Positions 1 to 6,338 of a DNA stretch of 8,401 nucleotides are shown here, piece by piece. This DNA comes from Bacteroidota bacterium (lineage in GTDB: Bacteria; Bacteroidota; Bacteroidia; Chitinophagales; Chitinophagaceae), in contig JAEYVW010000165.1 in NCBI GenBank assembly GCA_023429365.1, forward strand, positions 1 through 8,401, given 5' to 3'. Under the pieces are notes generated by a model. That model saw only the letters and a list, made by a program, of their open reading frames with translations. It ran no database searches and had not been told where the DNA came from. How positions within the stretch are numbered: position 1 is the stretch's first letter; every line of letters begins with the position of its first letter. Made by a program: the position numbers and the translations under genes.

Positions 1-88
1 CAATAATGCCATCAAATGACTCCGGGCTGTCAGGGTGTTCACCATCCTGCTCATCCAAGGCGGGATTATATAGTAAGCGGTTGGACAT
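1..88 (-). CDS. 5' end of an unrecognised protein gene, cut by the window edge
   Basis: An ATG at 88-86 opens a reading frame that stays open to the window edge, giving 29 codons. The product begins MSNRLLYNPALD and continues with an acidic, polar stretch rich in Asp, Glu, Ser and Pro, with no signal peptide or membrane segment. The start lies 28 bases after the stop of the FAH-family hydrolase on the same strand, so it is probably the next gene of the sugar operon. No Shine-Dalgarno is obvious; an A/T-rich stretch precedes the start, as for its neighbours. I do not recognise the family from 29 residues. A missing fucose-pathway enzyme or an unrelated gene are both possible. That it is coding rests only on frame, spacing and strand. 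Confidence 0.45.
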   Translation of the reverse strand, partial: MSNRLLYNPALDEQDGEHPDSPESFDGII

Positions 89-116
89 AGTAAAAAATTG
101 TGTCAGCAAAACGAAT

Positions 117-980
117 TTAGCTGTTGGGTGGCGAATAAGCTACGCAGGTTTGTCTTGATACACCGAGTCCGTCGATCCCAAGTTCCACCACATCGCCGGG
201 TTTAAGATAAACTGGCGGATTGAAACCCAATCCCACACCGGCAGGCGTGCCGGTGGAGATCACATCACCTGGCAACAAAGTCATAAACCTGCTTACATAT
301 GAAACCAGGAATGGTATTTTAAAAATTAGATTCGCTGTTGTACCGTCCTGCATCATCTGGTCATTCACCTTTAACCAAAGCCGAAGATTATCTACATCGG
401 GGATCTCGTCTTTTGTTACAAGCCAGGGTCCCAATGGTGCAAATGTATCGCAACCCTTACCCTTATCCCAGGTACCGTTTCTTTCAAGCTGGAATTCGCG
501 TTCGCTGATATCATTGTGCAGGCAATAACCTGCTACAAAATCCAGGGCATCCTGTTCATTAACATAGCTGGCTCTTTTACTAATGATCACGGCCAGTTCT
601 ACCTCCCAGTCCGTTTTTACAGAATCCTTTGGTATTATGATATTATCGAATGGACCGGTCATCGCTGTTGTTGACTTCATAAAGATCACGGGCTCCGGCG
701 GGAGGGTTGCCCCTGTTTCTTTTGCATGGTCAGCATAGTTCAGTCCAATGCAGACGATCTTGGATGGCCTTGCTATGGGTGCACCAAGTCTTGAACCATC
801 GGGCACCTTACGCAATATTGTCTTGTTTTGCTCCAACATCCAGGCAAGGTGCTGGATGCCTCCATAATTAAAAAAATTCTCGTCATAGTCCTGGATAAAA
901 CCTGACACATCGTAACAATCGTCGCCGATGCACACGCCGGGTCTTTCCCTTCCCGGCTCACCATACCGAATTAATTTCAT
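117..980 (-). CDS. FAH-family hydrolase, probable 2,4-diketo-3-deoxy-L-fuconate hydrolase
   Basis: This 287-residue protein is a cytosolic fumarylacetoacetate hydrolase family member. Residues 1-70 form the variable N-terminal cap. The catalytic core starts at about 74 with a KIVCIGLNYADHAKE stretch (74-88). Metal ligands are visible as the E-x-E pair E126/E128 (within DWEVELAVI) and D157 (HNDIS). The GKGCDTFAPLGPWL segment (174-187) and the STGTPAGVG loop (242-250) are family signatures. Members of this branch are often named ureidoglycolate lyase, but purine-degradation genes are absent. With FucP, a mutarotase and an SDR upstream, the last step of non-phosphorylative L-fucose breakdown is the best fit: diketo acid to pyruvate plus L-lactate. 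The gap to the upstream SDR is 65 bases, and the start has no strong ribosome site. Family assignment is firm; the substrate is inferred from neighbours. Confidence 0.9.
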   Translation of the reverse strand: MKLIRYGEPGRERPGVCIGDDCYDVSGFIQDYDENFFNYGGIQHLAWMLEQNKTILRKVPDGSRLGAPIARPSKIVCIGLNYADHAKETGATLPPEPVIFMKSTTAMTGPFDNIIIPKDSVKTDWEVELAVIISKRASYVNEQDALDFVAGYCLHNDISEREFQLERNGTWDKGKGCDTFAPLGPWLVTKDEIPDVDNLRLWLKVNDQMMQDGTTANLIFKIPFLVSYVSRFMTLLPGDVISTGTPAGVGLGFNPPVYLKPGDVVELGIDGLGVSRQTCVAYSPPNS

Positions 981-1045
981 ACTTATAAATATTTTGCGGG
1001 ACGAAAAATTACTTCATATCTGGATTTCAACCGCCCGCTGATCAT

Positions 1046-1819
1046 TTAGTTATTCAATTTAACGAATCCTCCATCGATCGGATAATCACAACCCGTAACA
1101 AATGCCGCTTCGTCACTACACAGGTATAAGGCCAGGTTTGCAATTTCCTCTGGTTTTGCCATTCGCCCGATCGGCTGCGTAGCGGATAATTTATCAAACA
1201 TTTCCTTTTCACGTCCCGGGTAGTTCTTACTGATAAAGCCATCTACAAATGGTGTATGCACCCGCGCGGGTGAAATACAATTACAACGGATTTTATACTG
1301 GATATAATCCTTTGCCGTAGAAAGCGTCATTCCCACCACGGCACCTTTGGTCATGGTATAAGCAAAACGGTCGGGAATACCCACAGCCGAAGCCACCGAG
1401 GCCATGTTGAGTATCGCCCCACCTTTTTCTTTCATATAAGGCAATACGGCGTGCAGCAGGTTATAGACACCTTTTACATTCACATTGAAGAGCCGGGTAA
1501 AGTCAGCTTCATTTGTGGTCTCTGCATTTCCTACATGTGCTATTCCTGCGTTATTGACGAGTATATCGATGGCTTTTTGCTTTTCAGAAATTTCCTGGAT
1601 AATCATTTCTACCTGTTGTTGATCACTAACATCGCAGTTGAAAAACGAAGCCTGCCCTGATCCCCGGATGATCTCTTCCACCACGTTCCTGGCAGCAGTT
1701 TCATCAAAATCGAGAATATGAACATGAGCGCCCTGTTGCGCAAAACGCGTAGCGATCGCCCGCCCGATTCCGCTGCCACCTCCTGTTACTATTGCTATTT
1801 TTCCCGTTAACGCAAACAT
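1046..1819 (-). CDS. SDR-family NAD-dependent dehydrogenase of the L-fucose pathway
   Basis: A 257-residue classical short-chain dehydrogenase of usual length. The dinucleotide-binding motif TGGGSGIGR is at 12-20. Asp37 at the end of the second strand (HILDFD) favours NAD over NADP. NCDVSD (61-66), NNAG (89-92), Asn114, Ser141, Tyr154 and Lys158 complete the cofactor site and catalytic tetrad. The C-terminal part contains SPARVHTPF (183-191) and ends with a DYPIDGGF segment (245-252). It starts 1 base after the mutarotase stop (TAA T ATG), which points to coupled translation. In the non-phosphorylative L-fucose route, two steps can be done by SDRs: oxidation of beta-L-fucose to the lactone, and oxidation of 2-keto-3-deoxy-L-fuconate. 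Adjacency to the FAH hydrolase slightly favours the second, adjacency to the mutarotase the first. The sequence alone does not decide. The family is certain, the exact step is not. Confidence 0.9.
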   Translation of the reverse strand: MFALTGKIAIVTGGGSGIGRAIATRFAQQGAHVHILDFDETAARNVVEEIIRGSGQASFFNCDVSDQQQVEMIIQEISEKQKAIDILVNNAGIAHVGNAETTNEADFTRLFNVNVKGVYNLLHAVLPYMKEKGGAILNMASVASAVGIPDRFAYTMTKGAVVGMTLSTAKDYIQYKIRCNCISPARVHTPFVDGFISKNYPGREKEMFDKLSATQPIGRMAKPEEIANLALYLCSDEAAFVTGCDYPIDGGFVKLNN

Positions 1820-1820
1820 A

Positions 1821-2153
1821 TTATTTCAATGAAAATATTTTATCCATCAATACCCATTTCTCACCCTGTTTTGCCCCGGGAATTGCCTGCTGGTATTTCC
1901 ACATCAGTTTTTCCCATTCCTGTACTTTGGGGTTTACTGCATCCGCCTCCTTCTTTTGTGAAAAGCTGAACTCGTCCGTTACATCCATGATCATAAAAAG
2001 CCGGTTGGCAAATCGATAAATTTCCATATCCTCGATTCCCGACGTCACAATACTTTCCTTTATCTCGGGCCATACCTGCCTGTGATAAGCCTCATATTCA
2101 CGGATCAGTTCTTCGTCATCGACAAGATCAAGCGCCAGACAATAACGTTTCAT
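1821..2153 (-). CDS. L-rhamnose/L-fucose mutarotase (COG3254 family)
   Basis: A 110-residue protein of the L-rhamnose mutarotase family, about the length of E. coli RhaM (104). It would interconvert the alpha and beta anomers of a 6-deoxy sugar so that a beta-specific dehydrogenase downstream is supplied. Tyr20 and His24 (REYEAYHRQVWPEI) match the Tyr and His of the E. coli active site, followed by the family's WPE. Tyr46 in EIYRF matches a conserved Tyr. The position of the E. coli active-site Tyr41 appears to be Met43 here. The W-x-Y (85-87) and WVLMDKIF (100-107) segments are also typical. The start overlaps the fucP stop by 4 bases (ATGA), so expression is likely coupled. Next to a FucP permease, L-fucose is the likelier substrate than L-rhamnose; no rhamnose kinase, isomerase or aldolase is present. 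Family is firm, sugar specificity inferred. Confidence 0.9.
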   Translation of the reverse strand: MKRYCLALDLVDDEELIREYEAYHRQVWPEIKESIVTSGIEDMEIYRFANRLFMIMDVTDEFSFSQKKEADAVNPKVQEWEKLMWKYQQAIPGAKQGEKWVLMDKIFSLK

Positions 2154-3379
2154 GACATTGCATTTACCTGTTTATCGTTGGTTTGCCTAACCTTATAGCC
2201 ATATACCGCAAAAGCAAAAACGATCAAAAAGCAAACCAGTGGTACGATATATGAAAATGGGGTGGAGTAATGCTCTGCCAGTGCACCCATAACCAGCGGC
2301 ACCAGCGCTCCGCCCACGATCGACATAATTATAAAGGAAGAACCTCTTTTTGTAGCACTTCCCAGGTTTTTTACACCCAATGCAAAAATGGTGGGAAACA
2401 TGATCGATTCAAAAAAGAAAATCGCCATCAGGGTATAAATCGAGATCATTCCCTGTAACCAGATCACCCCGGCAGAAAGCAGGATGTTGACGAAAGCAAA
2501 GATCGCCAGCAATTTGTGCGGCGCGATCCATTTCATGAGCGCCGTACCGGCAAACCTGCCGATTGTAAACAATAAAAGGCTGCCCGACAGGAGATAGGAT
2601 GCTTTTTCATTGGTGATGTCTAATCCTTTTTCCGTACAATAATTGATAAACAATGCGGCGATCCCTACCTGTGCGGCCACATAAAAAAATTGTGTCACCA
2701 CGGCCCAAACAAAATGACTCTGTTGAAGAAGTCCCCTTCCATTTTGGTCGCTACTAAAATTTGTCTCTTCTTCCACTATTTCGGGCATCGGTGTGCGTAG
2801 AAAAAAAGCAGCCACTACCAATACCACTACCGCGATGGCGATATAAACCCATTGTACCGATTCAAGTCCGGCTGTGCCGGTTGAAGATTCATCGCCAAAA
2901 AATAATAAGCCTCCCACAAGCGGGCCCAAGAATGCGCCTACCCCATTGAAACTTTGTGAAAGGTTGAGCCGAAATTCAGACGTTTCGGGTTTACCCAACA
3001 CCGTGATATAAGGATTGGCGGCCGTTTCGAGGAAGGTAAGACCGCTTGCCAGTATAAACAGGGCCAGCAGGAAAAAACTAAAACTCGCATTCTGTGCTGA
3101 TGGATAAAATAATAAAGCCCCTACCGCATAAAGCAGCAGGCCAAAAATGATCCCTTTCTTATAGCCGCGACTTTGCATAAATAGTCCGGCGGGTAACGCA
3201 ATTAGAAAATACGCACCGAAATAGGCTGCCTGTAACCACATAGAACGCCCTTTGGTGATATCTAATGTTTCCTGGAAATGTTTGTTCAGCACATCCAGCA
3301 GTCCATAAGCAAACCCCCAAAGAAAAAACAGTGAAGTGACCAGTATGATCGGCAATAAAAATTTCCTGGTATCCGGCAT
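2150..3379 (-). CDS. fucP: L-fucose:H+ symporter, MFS family
   Basis: A 409-residue, 12-helix inner-membrane transporter of the FucP type in the major facilitator superfamily. The N-terminal helix FFLWGFAYGLLD carries Asp29, matching E. coli FucP Asp46. The FLETAANP motif (116-123) carries Glu118, matching Glu135. SQSFNGVGAF (141-150) matches the sugar-contacting Gln/Asn segment. These Asp and Glu residues are the proton/sugar coupling pair known from E. coli FucP. GRF (274-276), APHK (286-289), PTIFALGVKNLG (329-340) and GSSFI (346-350) are also family signatures. The extended N-terminus of E. coli FucP is missing, which is common. It is the first gene of the operon: 256 bases separate it from the gene before, and its stop overlaps the mutarotase start. 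The substrate is most likely L-fucose; related permeases carry other 6-deoxy sugars or hexoses. Confidence 0.92.
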   Translation of the reverse strand: MPDTRKFLLPIILVTSLFFLWGFAYGLLDVLNKHFQETLDITKGRSMWLQAAYFGAYFLIALPAGLFMQSRGYKKGIIFGLLLYAVGALLFYPSAQNASFSFFLLALFILASGLTFLETAANPYITVLGKPETSEFRLNLSQSFNGVGAFLGPLVGGLLFFGDESSTGTAGLESVQWVYIAIAVVVLVVAAFFLRTPMPEIVEEETNFSSDQNGRGLLQQSHFVWAVVTQFFYVAAQVGIAALFINYCTEKGLDITNEKASYLLSGSLLLFTIGRFAGTALMKWIAPHKLLAIFAFVNILLSAGVIWLQGMISIYTLMAIFFFESIMFPTIFALGVKNLGSATKRGSSFIIMSIVGGALVPLVMGALAEHYSTPFSYIVPLVCFLIVFAFAVYGYKVRQTNDKQVNAMS

Positions 3380-3407
3380 AAGAGGTTTCGATTGAATTCT
3401 GACTTTT

Positions 3408-3440
3408 GAAAGATAAAGGTTTTTAGGAAGCCAGTTCCAA
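3408..3440 (-). promoter_or_regulatory. weak candidate Bacteroidota-type promoter for the fucP operon
   Basis: On the minus strand, TATCTTTC (3415-3408) matches seven of eight positions of the Bacteroidota -7 element TAnnTTTG. A TTTG/TTG -33-like element ends at 3438. The spacing of 22 bases is longer than usual, and the last base of the -7 element differs. The implied leader to the fucP ATG at 3379 would be about 25 bases. This is a pattern match only, with a weak score. Confidence 0.2.
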
Positions 3441-3461
3441 AAAAGTCGGGACAGGCAGGTC

Positions 3462-3477
3462 TTGACATCATTGACAA
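3462..3477. promoter_or_regulatory. imperfect dyad, possible operator upstream of fucP
   Basis: The 16 bases TTGACATCATTGACAA form the symmetric pattern TTGnCAnnnnTGnCAA, with ten of sixteen positions symmetric. They lie about 83 bases upstream of the fucP start and just upstream of the weak promoter candidate. The same bases can also be read as a TTGACA direct repeat spaced 9 bases. A sugar-responsive repressor or activator could bind here, but no regulator gene is in view and chance is a fair explanation. Confidence 0.2.
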
Positions 3478-3610
3478 AAGGGACCTCCGGTACTGAAACC
3501 GCAGAAACTGCCTACGTATGGTTTAACTTTGTTGAATGGGGAGGAAAATATGGTTAATACTGTACTACGACATTAAACTATCTTCAACAACTTACAACAA
3601 TCTTCACCCG

Positions 3611-3636
3611 ATCAACATGGCATATCATGTTGTGAT
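3611..3636 (-). terminator. stem-loop at the end of the barrel-fusion gene
   Basis: A perfect 7-bp inverted repeat (CAACATG, six-base loop, CATGTTG at 3613-3632) starts 3 bases after the stop codon at 3638-3636 of the minus-strand outer-membrane gene. Two further pairs (3611-3612 with 3635-3636) can form across a 2-base bulge, reaching into the stop codon. There is no U-run after the stem on the minus strand, so it is not a classical intrinsic terminator. It may protect the mRNA 3' end or mark a factor-dependent stop. Confidence 0.35.
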
Positions 3637-6209
3637 TAAAAAAACATCTCCGCCCGGAAGAATAAATTATCGCCCTCATCTGATAAGCCATACATCGCCA
3701 TGAGGGTGATCTTGTTGAAGGGAAGAATGGCAAGACCCATCCCGTAACCATCATGCCAGCGTGAAGATTTTTCACCGGGCATCCATACCCGGCCAATATC
3801 ATAGAATCCAATCAGCCCGATCCTGCCATTGAAAAAATAATTGTTTGTACTGGTTATCCACCTCAGCTCTGTATTGGTATAAAAAATACTTTTTCCATAA
3901 AACCGCTCCCGCTCATATCCTCTTAATTCCACATTACCACCGAGGCGATTCAGGTGATAGAAATCGGGATTGCCAAATAAGGTGGCTCCACCTGCTCTCA
4001 CAGCAAATATAAACGACCGGCTAAGAGGCAGGTACAAACCTGCGATGGCATTCATCTTAGCAAAGGCTGAACCGGTATCAGCCAAATTCTTCAAAAAACC
4101 ACCTCCAAACTGGAAGGTAAATCCCCTGGAAGGACAGATTGAACCGTTGGTATGATCATGACGATATCCAACTTCTAGTCCCGCAAACTGCTTTCGGTTG
4201 AATACGGAAGGGTCTATGTTTATGCCATTGCCAAGGTAATGACCACCCTTCCTTCTGTATTTGACCGCCTGGTAAATCAGCGACACTTCAGCATGATGTA
4301 ATTTTTCAAATTTTCTTTCAATGCCGACCCCTCCGTAGATCCGCTGGCTGAATGTCCGGTAGTAATTAGGTTCCTTTTTATGCACAAACTCGGTACGATT
4401 ACCAGTTCCAAAATAATTCTCCACTGCGGGGTCATCCACCCTGCCCTTTATTAAAAAATCCCACTTACCCAGGCCGCGCCGGAAGCGACCCACATAACCG
4501 GCATTTAGCGACTTACGTAAGAATCCATGCAGTACATGAAACGAATGTGTGATCATGTATTCGGATTTACGCCAGGGCTGGTGCGTATACACTACACCCG
4601 CGCTGATTTTTATACCCGTCTTTGGGAAAAGATCTATCGGGTCGAAATCGAAAGCTTTGTAGGCTGAGGGTGTGATCACCGGCAGCAATGAAAAATCTAC
4701 ACGCTCATCCCGTATCGTATCGTATTCAAATTTTTCACCGGTAAAAAAACGGATTTTTTTGATCTGCCTCCTGTCACCGATCATGTATATGGAGTCTTCA
4801 TCCTCCGGGTCAATAATACGAATACCGATACTGTTCTTTTTCTCGCCTTTTAAAGAGATAATATCACGCTGACCCAGTCCATAAACAAAAATTTCCTTCG
4901 TCTCAGCGCCATCATAAACACGCGAATAATAAGGTGTGTCGATGATATTGCCCGATTTATTGATCTTGAAAACATCCACCCTTACTTTTCGCTCTGGTAA
5001 AACATTGACTTCTATTTTTTCAGTTTTTTCAGAACCTAATACCGACACCGATTTTGCGAGGTATTTATAATAGTTCCTGGCATATTTCTGCAAATCGTCG
5101 CGTCTTGATTTTAGTTTTGCAATGATCTCTGTACCTGAAATGGCAAACATCTGTGCTGGCATCAGCCTGACACTATTCTCAATCACCGTATCGTTTAGTG
5201 CGCTTTGCAATTCACGCGCTTGTTGTAACCATTGCTCCAGGCTAAGCTCGTTCAGAAATTTCTGGTCAAGTGAACGGCCGGCAATATTCCACCCGCCGAT
5301 ACTTCTTAGTGTATGACCAAACCCCTGCAAATGTTTCCATCCCGGTATGGATGCCGCAAACCTGGGATAAAACCCATCGACCTTTGAAAAAGCATGGTCG
5401 CGATCACGGGGTACGGGTTTATAAATGGTATGGCTTCCCATGTCAAACTCTGCCCATCTCCAGTTGTCGATATACCGTCCCCAATCGCCGATAAACATGT
5501 CAAACAGGCGAGCCCGTACATAAGACAGCTGGTCAACATCATTATCGTTCTCGCCATATATCTTTTCCGCGAGCTTTTCGGAACCGATCACATTCTTTGA
5601 ATTTCCAAAATTTTCGGCGTCAGACTGGTCTTCGTCTGGACGCTCTTCAAATATGTATAACTGGTCACCCCATTCGCGATTAAATGAATCCAGGGCGGCT
5701 TGTGCAGGTACAAAAACCATTTTGGGAATCACGTGGTAAATTCCGGCGGCCGCGGCCAGGGGAGTGACCATGATAGATGAAAAAGGATGCAACATGGAAC
5801 TCTGGTCTTTCGCGACGCGTGCAATAAAAGTTCCTTTGGTCCCAGGTACAGATCGGGTGAAATCCTTGTTTACCGATCGAAGCACGTACTCCCTGCCCTC
5901 AGCCCCTCTCAATCGCAATGTACGGGTCTGTCTTCCACCCCCGGCCACAATCGGCACCAGCCCACCCGAAATACTATCGAGATAGAGATGGTCGACCCGA
6001 ATAGCTGTATTCCACTCTTTACGGTAATGCCTGCCCCAGAAAAAATTATGATACCCCGAACGCTTAAACTCCCGGCCTGGTACGACTACAGAAGTATTGG
6101 CAACATGCGGTGAGTCGTTGACAATCGTAGTTTGTCCATGTAAGGGAGCATAAGGCAACAGGGCCATTGCAAAAACGATAAATATCAGACCGGTACACTG
6201 CTGCTTCAT
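3636..6209 (-). CDS. Periplasmic kinase-like domain fused to an Omp85/BamA-type outer-membrane barrel
   Basis: An 857-residue exported protein of unknown function. Residues 1-25 form a Sec signal peptide (basic start, hydrophobic core, likely cleavage near HG/QT). Residues about 85-390 resemble an atypical kinase fold. A glycine-rich GGGRQTRTLRL (90-100) leads to YVLRSVNKD (108-116), where a nucleotide-binding Lys would sit. GDWGRYIDNWRW (241-252) is in the catalytic-loop position, and PRDRDHAF (267-274) in the metal-binding position. From memory, relatives read GDWDRHEDQWRW, so the Asp and His of that loop are Gly244 and Tyr246 here. A linker at about 395-520 is beta-rich. Residues about 530-857 are a beta-barrel of alternating aromatic strands with PSRGF (693-697), an LRGY loop motif (762-765, the VRGF/Y motif of Omp85), FYDIGRVW (802-809) and a terminal Phe. 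No POTRA repeat is seen. It stands alone between a 129-base and a 256-base gap. Barrel identity is firm; the kinase-like relation is inference. Confidence 0.85.
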   Translation of the reverse strand: MKQQCTGLIFIVFAMALLPYAPLHGQTTIVNDSPHVANTSVVVPGREFKRSGYHNFFWGRHYRKEWNTAIRVDHLYLDSISGGLVPIVAGGGRQTRTLRLRGAEGREYVLRSVNKDFTRSVPGTKGTFIARVAKDQSSMLHPFSSIMVTPLAAAAGIYHVIPKMVFVPAQAALDSFNREWGDQLYIFEERPDEDQSDAENFGNSKNVIGSEKLAEKIYGENDNDVDQLSYVRARLFDMFIGDWGRYIDNWRWAEFDMGSHTIYKPVPRDRDHAFSKVDGFYPRFAASIPGWKHLQGFGHTLRSIGGWNIAGRSLDQKFLNELSLEQWLQQARELQSALNDTVIENSVRLMPAQMFAISGTEIIAKLKSRRDDLQKYARNYYKYLAKSVSVLGSEKTEKIEVNVLPERKVRVDVFKINKSGNIIDTPYYSRVYDGAETKEIFVYGLGQRDIISLKGEKKNSIGIRIIDPEDEDSIYMIGDRRQIKKIRFFTGEKFEYDTIRDERVDFSLLPVITPSAYKAFDFDPIDLFPKTGIKISAGVVYTHQPWRKSEYMITHSFHVLHGFLRKSLNAGYVGRFRRGLGKWDFLIKGRVDDPAVENYFGTGNRTEFVHKKEPNYYRTFSQRIYGGVGIERKFEKLHHAEVSLIYQAVKYRRKGGHYLGNGINIDPSVFNRKQFAGLEVGYRHDHTNGSICPSRGFTFQFGGGFLKNLADTGSAFAKMNAIAGLYLPLSRSFIFAVRAGGATLFGNPDFYHLNRLGGNVELRGYERERFYGKSIFYTNTELRWITSTNNYFFNGRIGLIGFYDIGRVWMPGEKSSRWHDGYGMGLAILPFNKITLMAMYGLSDEGDNLFFRAEMFF

Positions 6210-6338
6210 TTGGCGGATGATGAATGTTTTATTCCTGGTTCGATCCGTTCTTTGGGATCAATTCAAATTAATTAAACATTCCCCGCGGTTTCATTTAAAA
6301 TACCATGGGGAACTATACTTTTAATACAATTTTGATAC

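Noticed and set aside
3524..3531. Perfect TAnnTTTG match (TAACTTTG) on the plus strand, looking like a Bacteroidota -7 element
   Set aside because: No TTG is found at the matching -33 distance, and no plus-strand gene follows; transcription would run only antisense into the barrel-fusion gene.
3581..3610. Three imperfect 10-base repeats (tcttcaacaa, cttacaacaa, tcttcacccg)
   Set aside because: The copies share too few bases and are too few to support a repeat array or operator cluster.
5306..5557. 83-codon minus-strand open frame inside the barrel-fusion gene
   Set aside because: It lies wholly within the long coding frame in another phase, has no domain or plausible start site, and reads as a shadow.
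5787..6113. 108-codon plus-strand open frame antisense to the barrel-fusion gene
   Set aside because: It is opposite strongly supported coding sequence with signal peptide and conserved motifs; the translation has no recognisable features.
6264..6271. TTAATTTG on the minus strand as a promoter element for the barrel-fusion gene
   Set aside because: It misses the conserved A at the second position and has no TTG at a proper -33 distance, so it is not better than chance in this A/T-rich gap.
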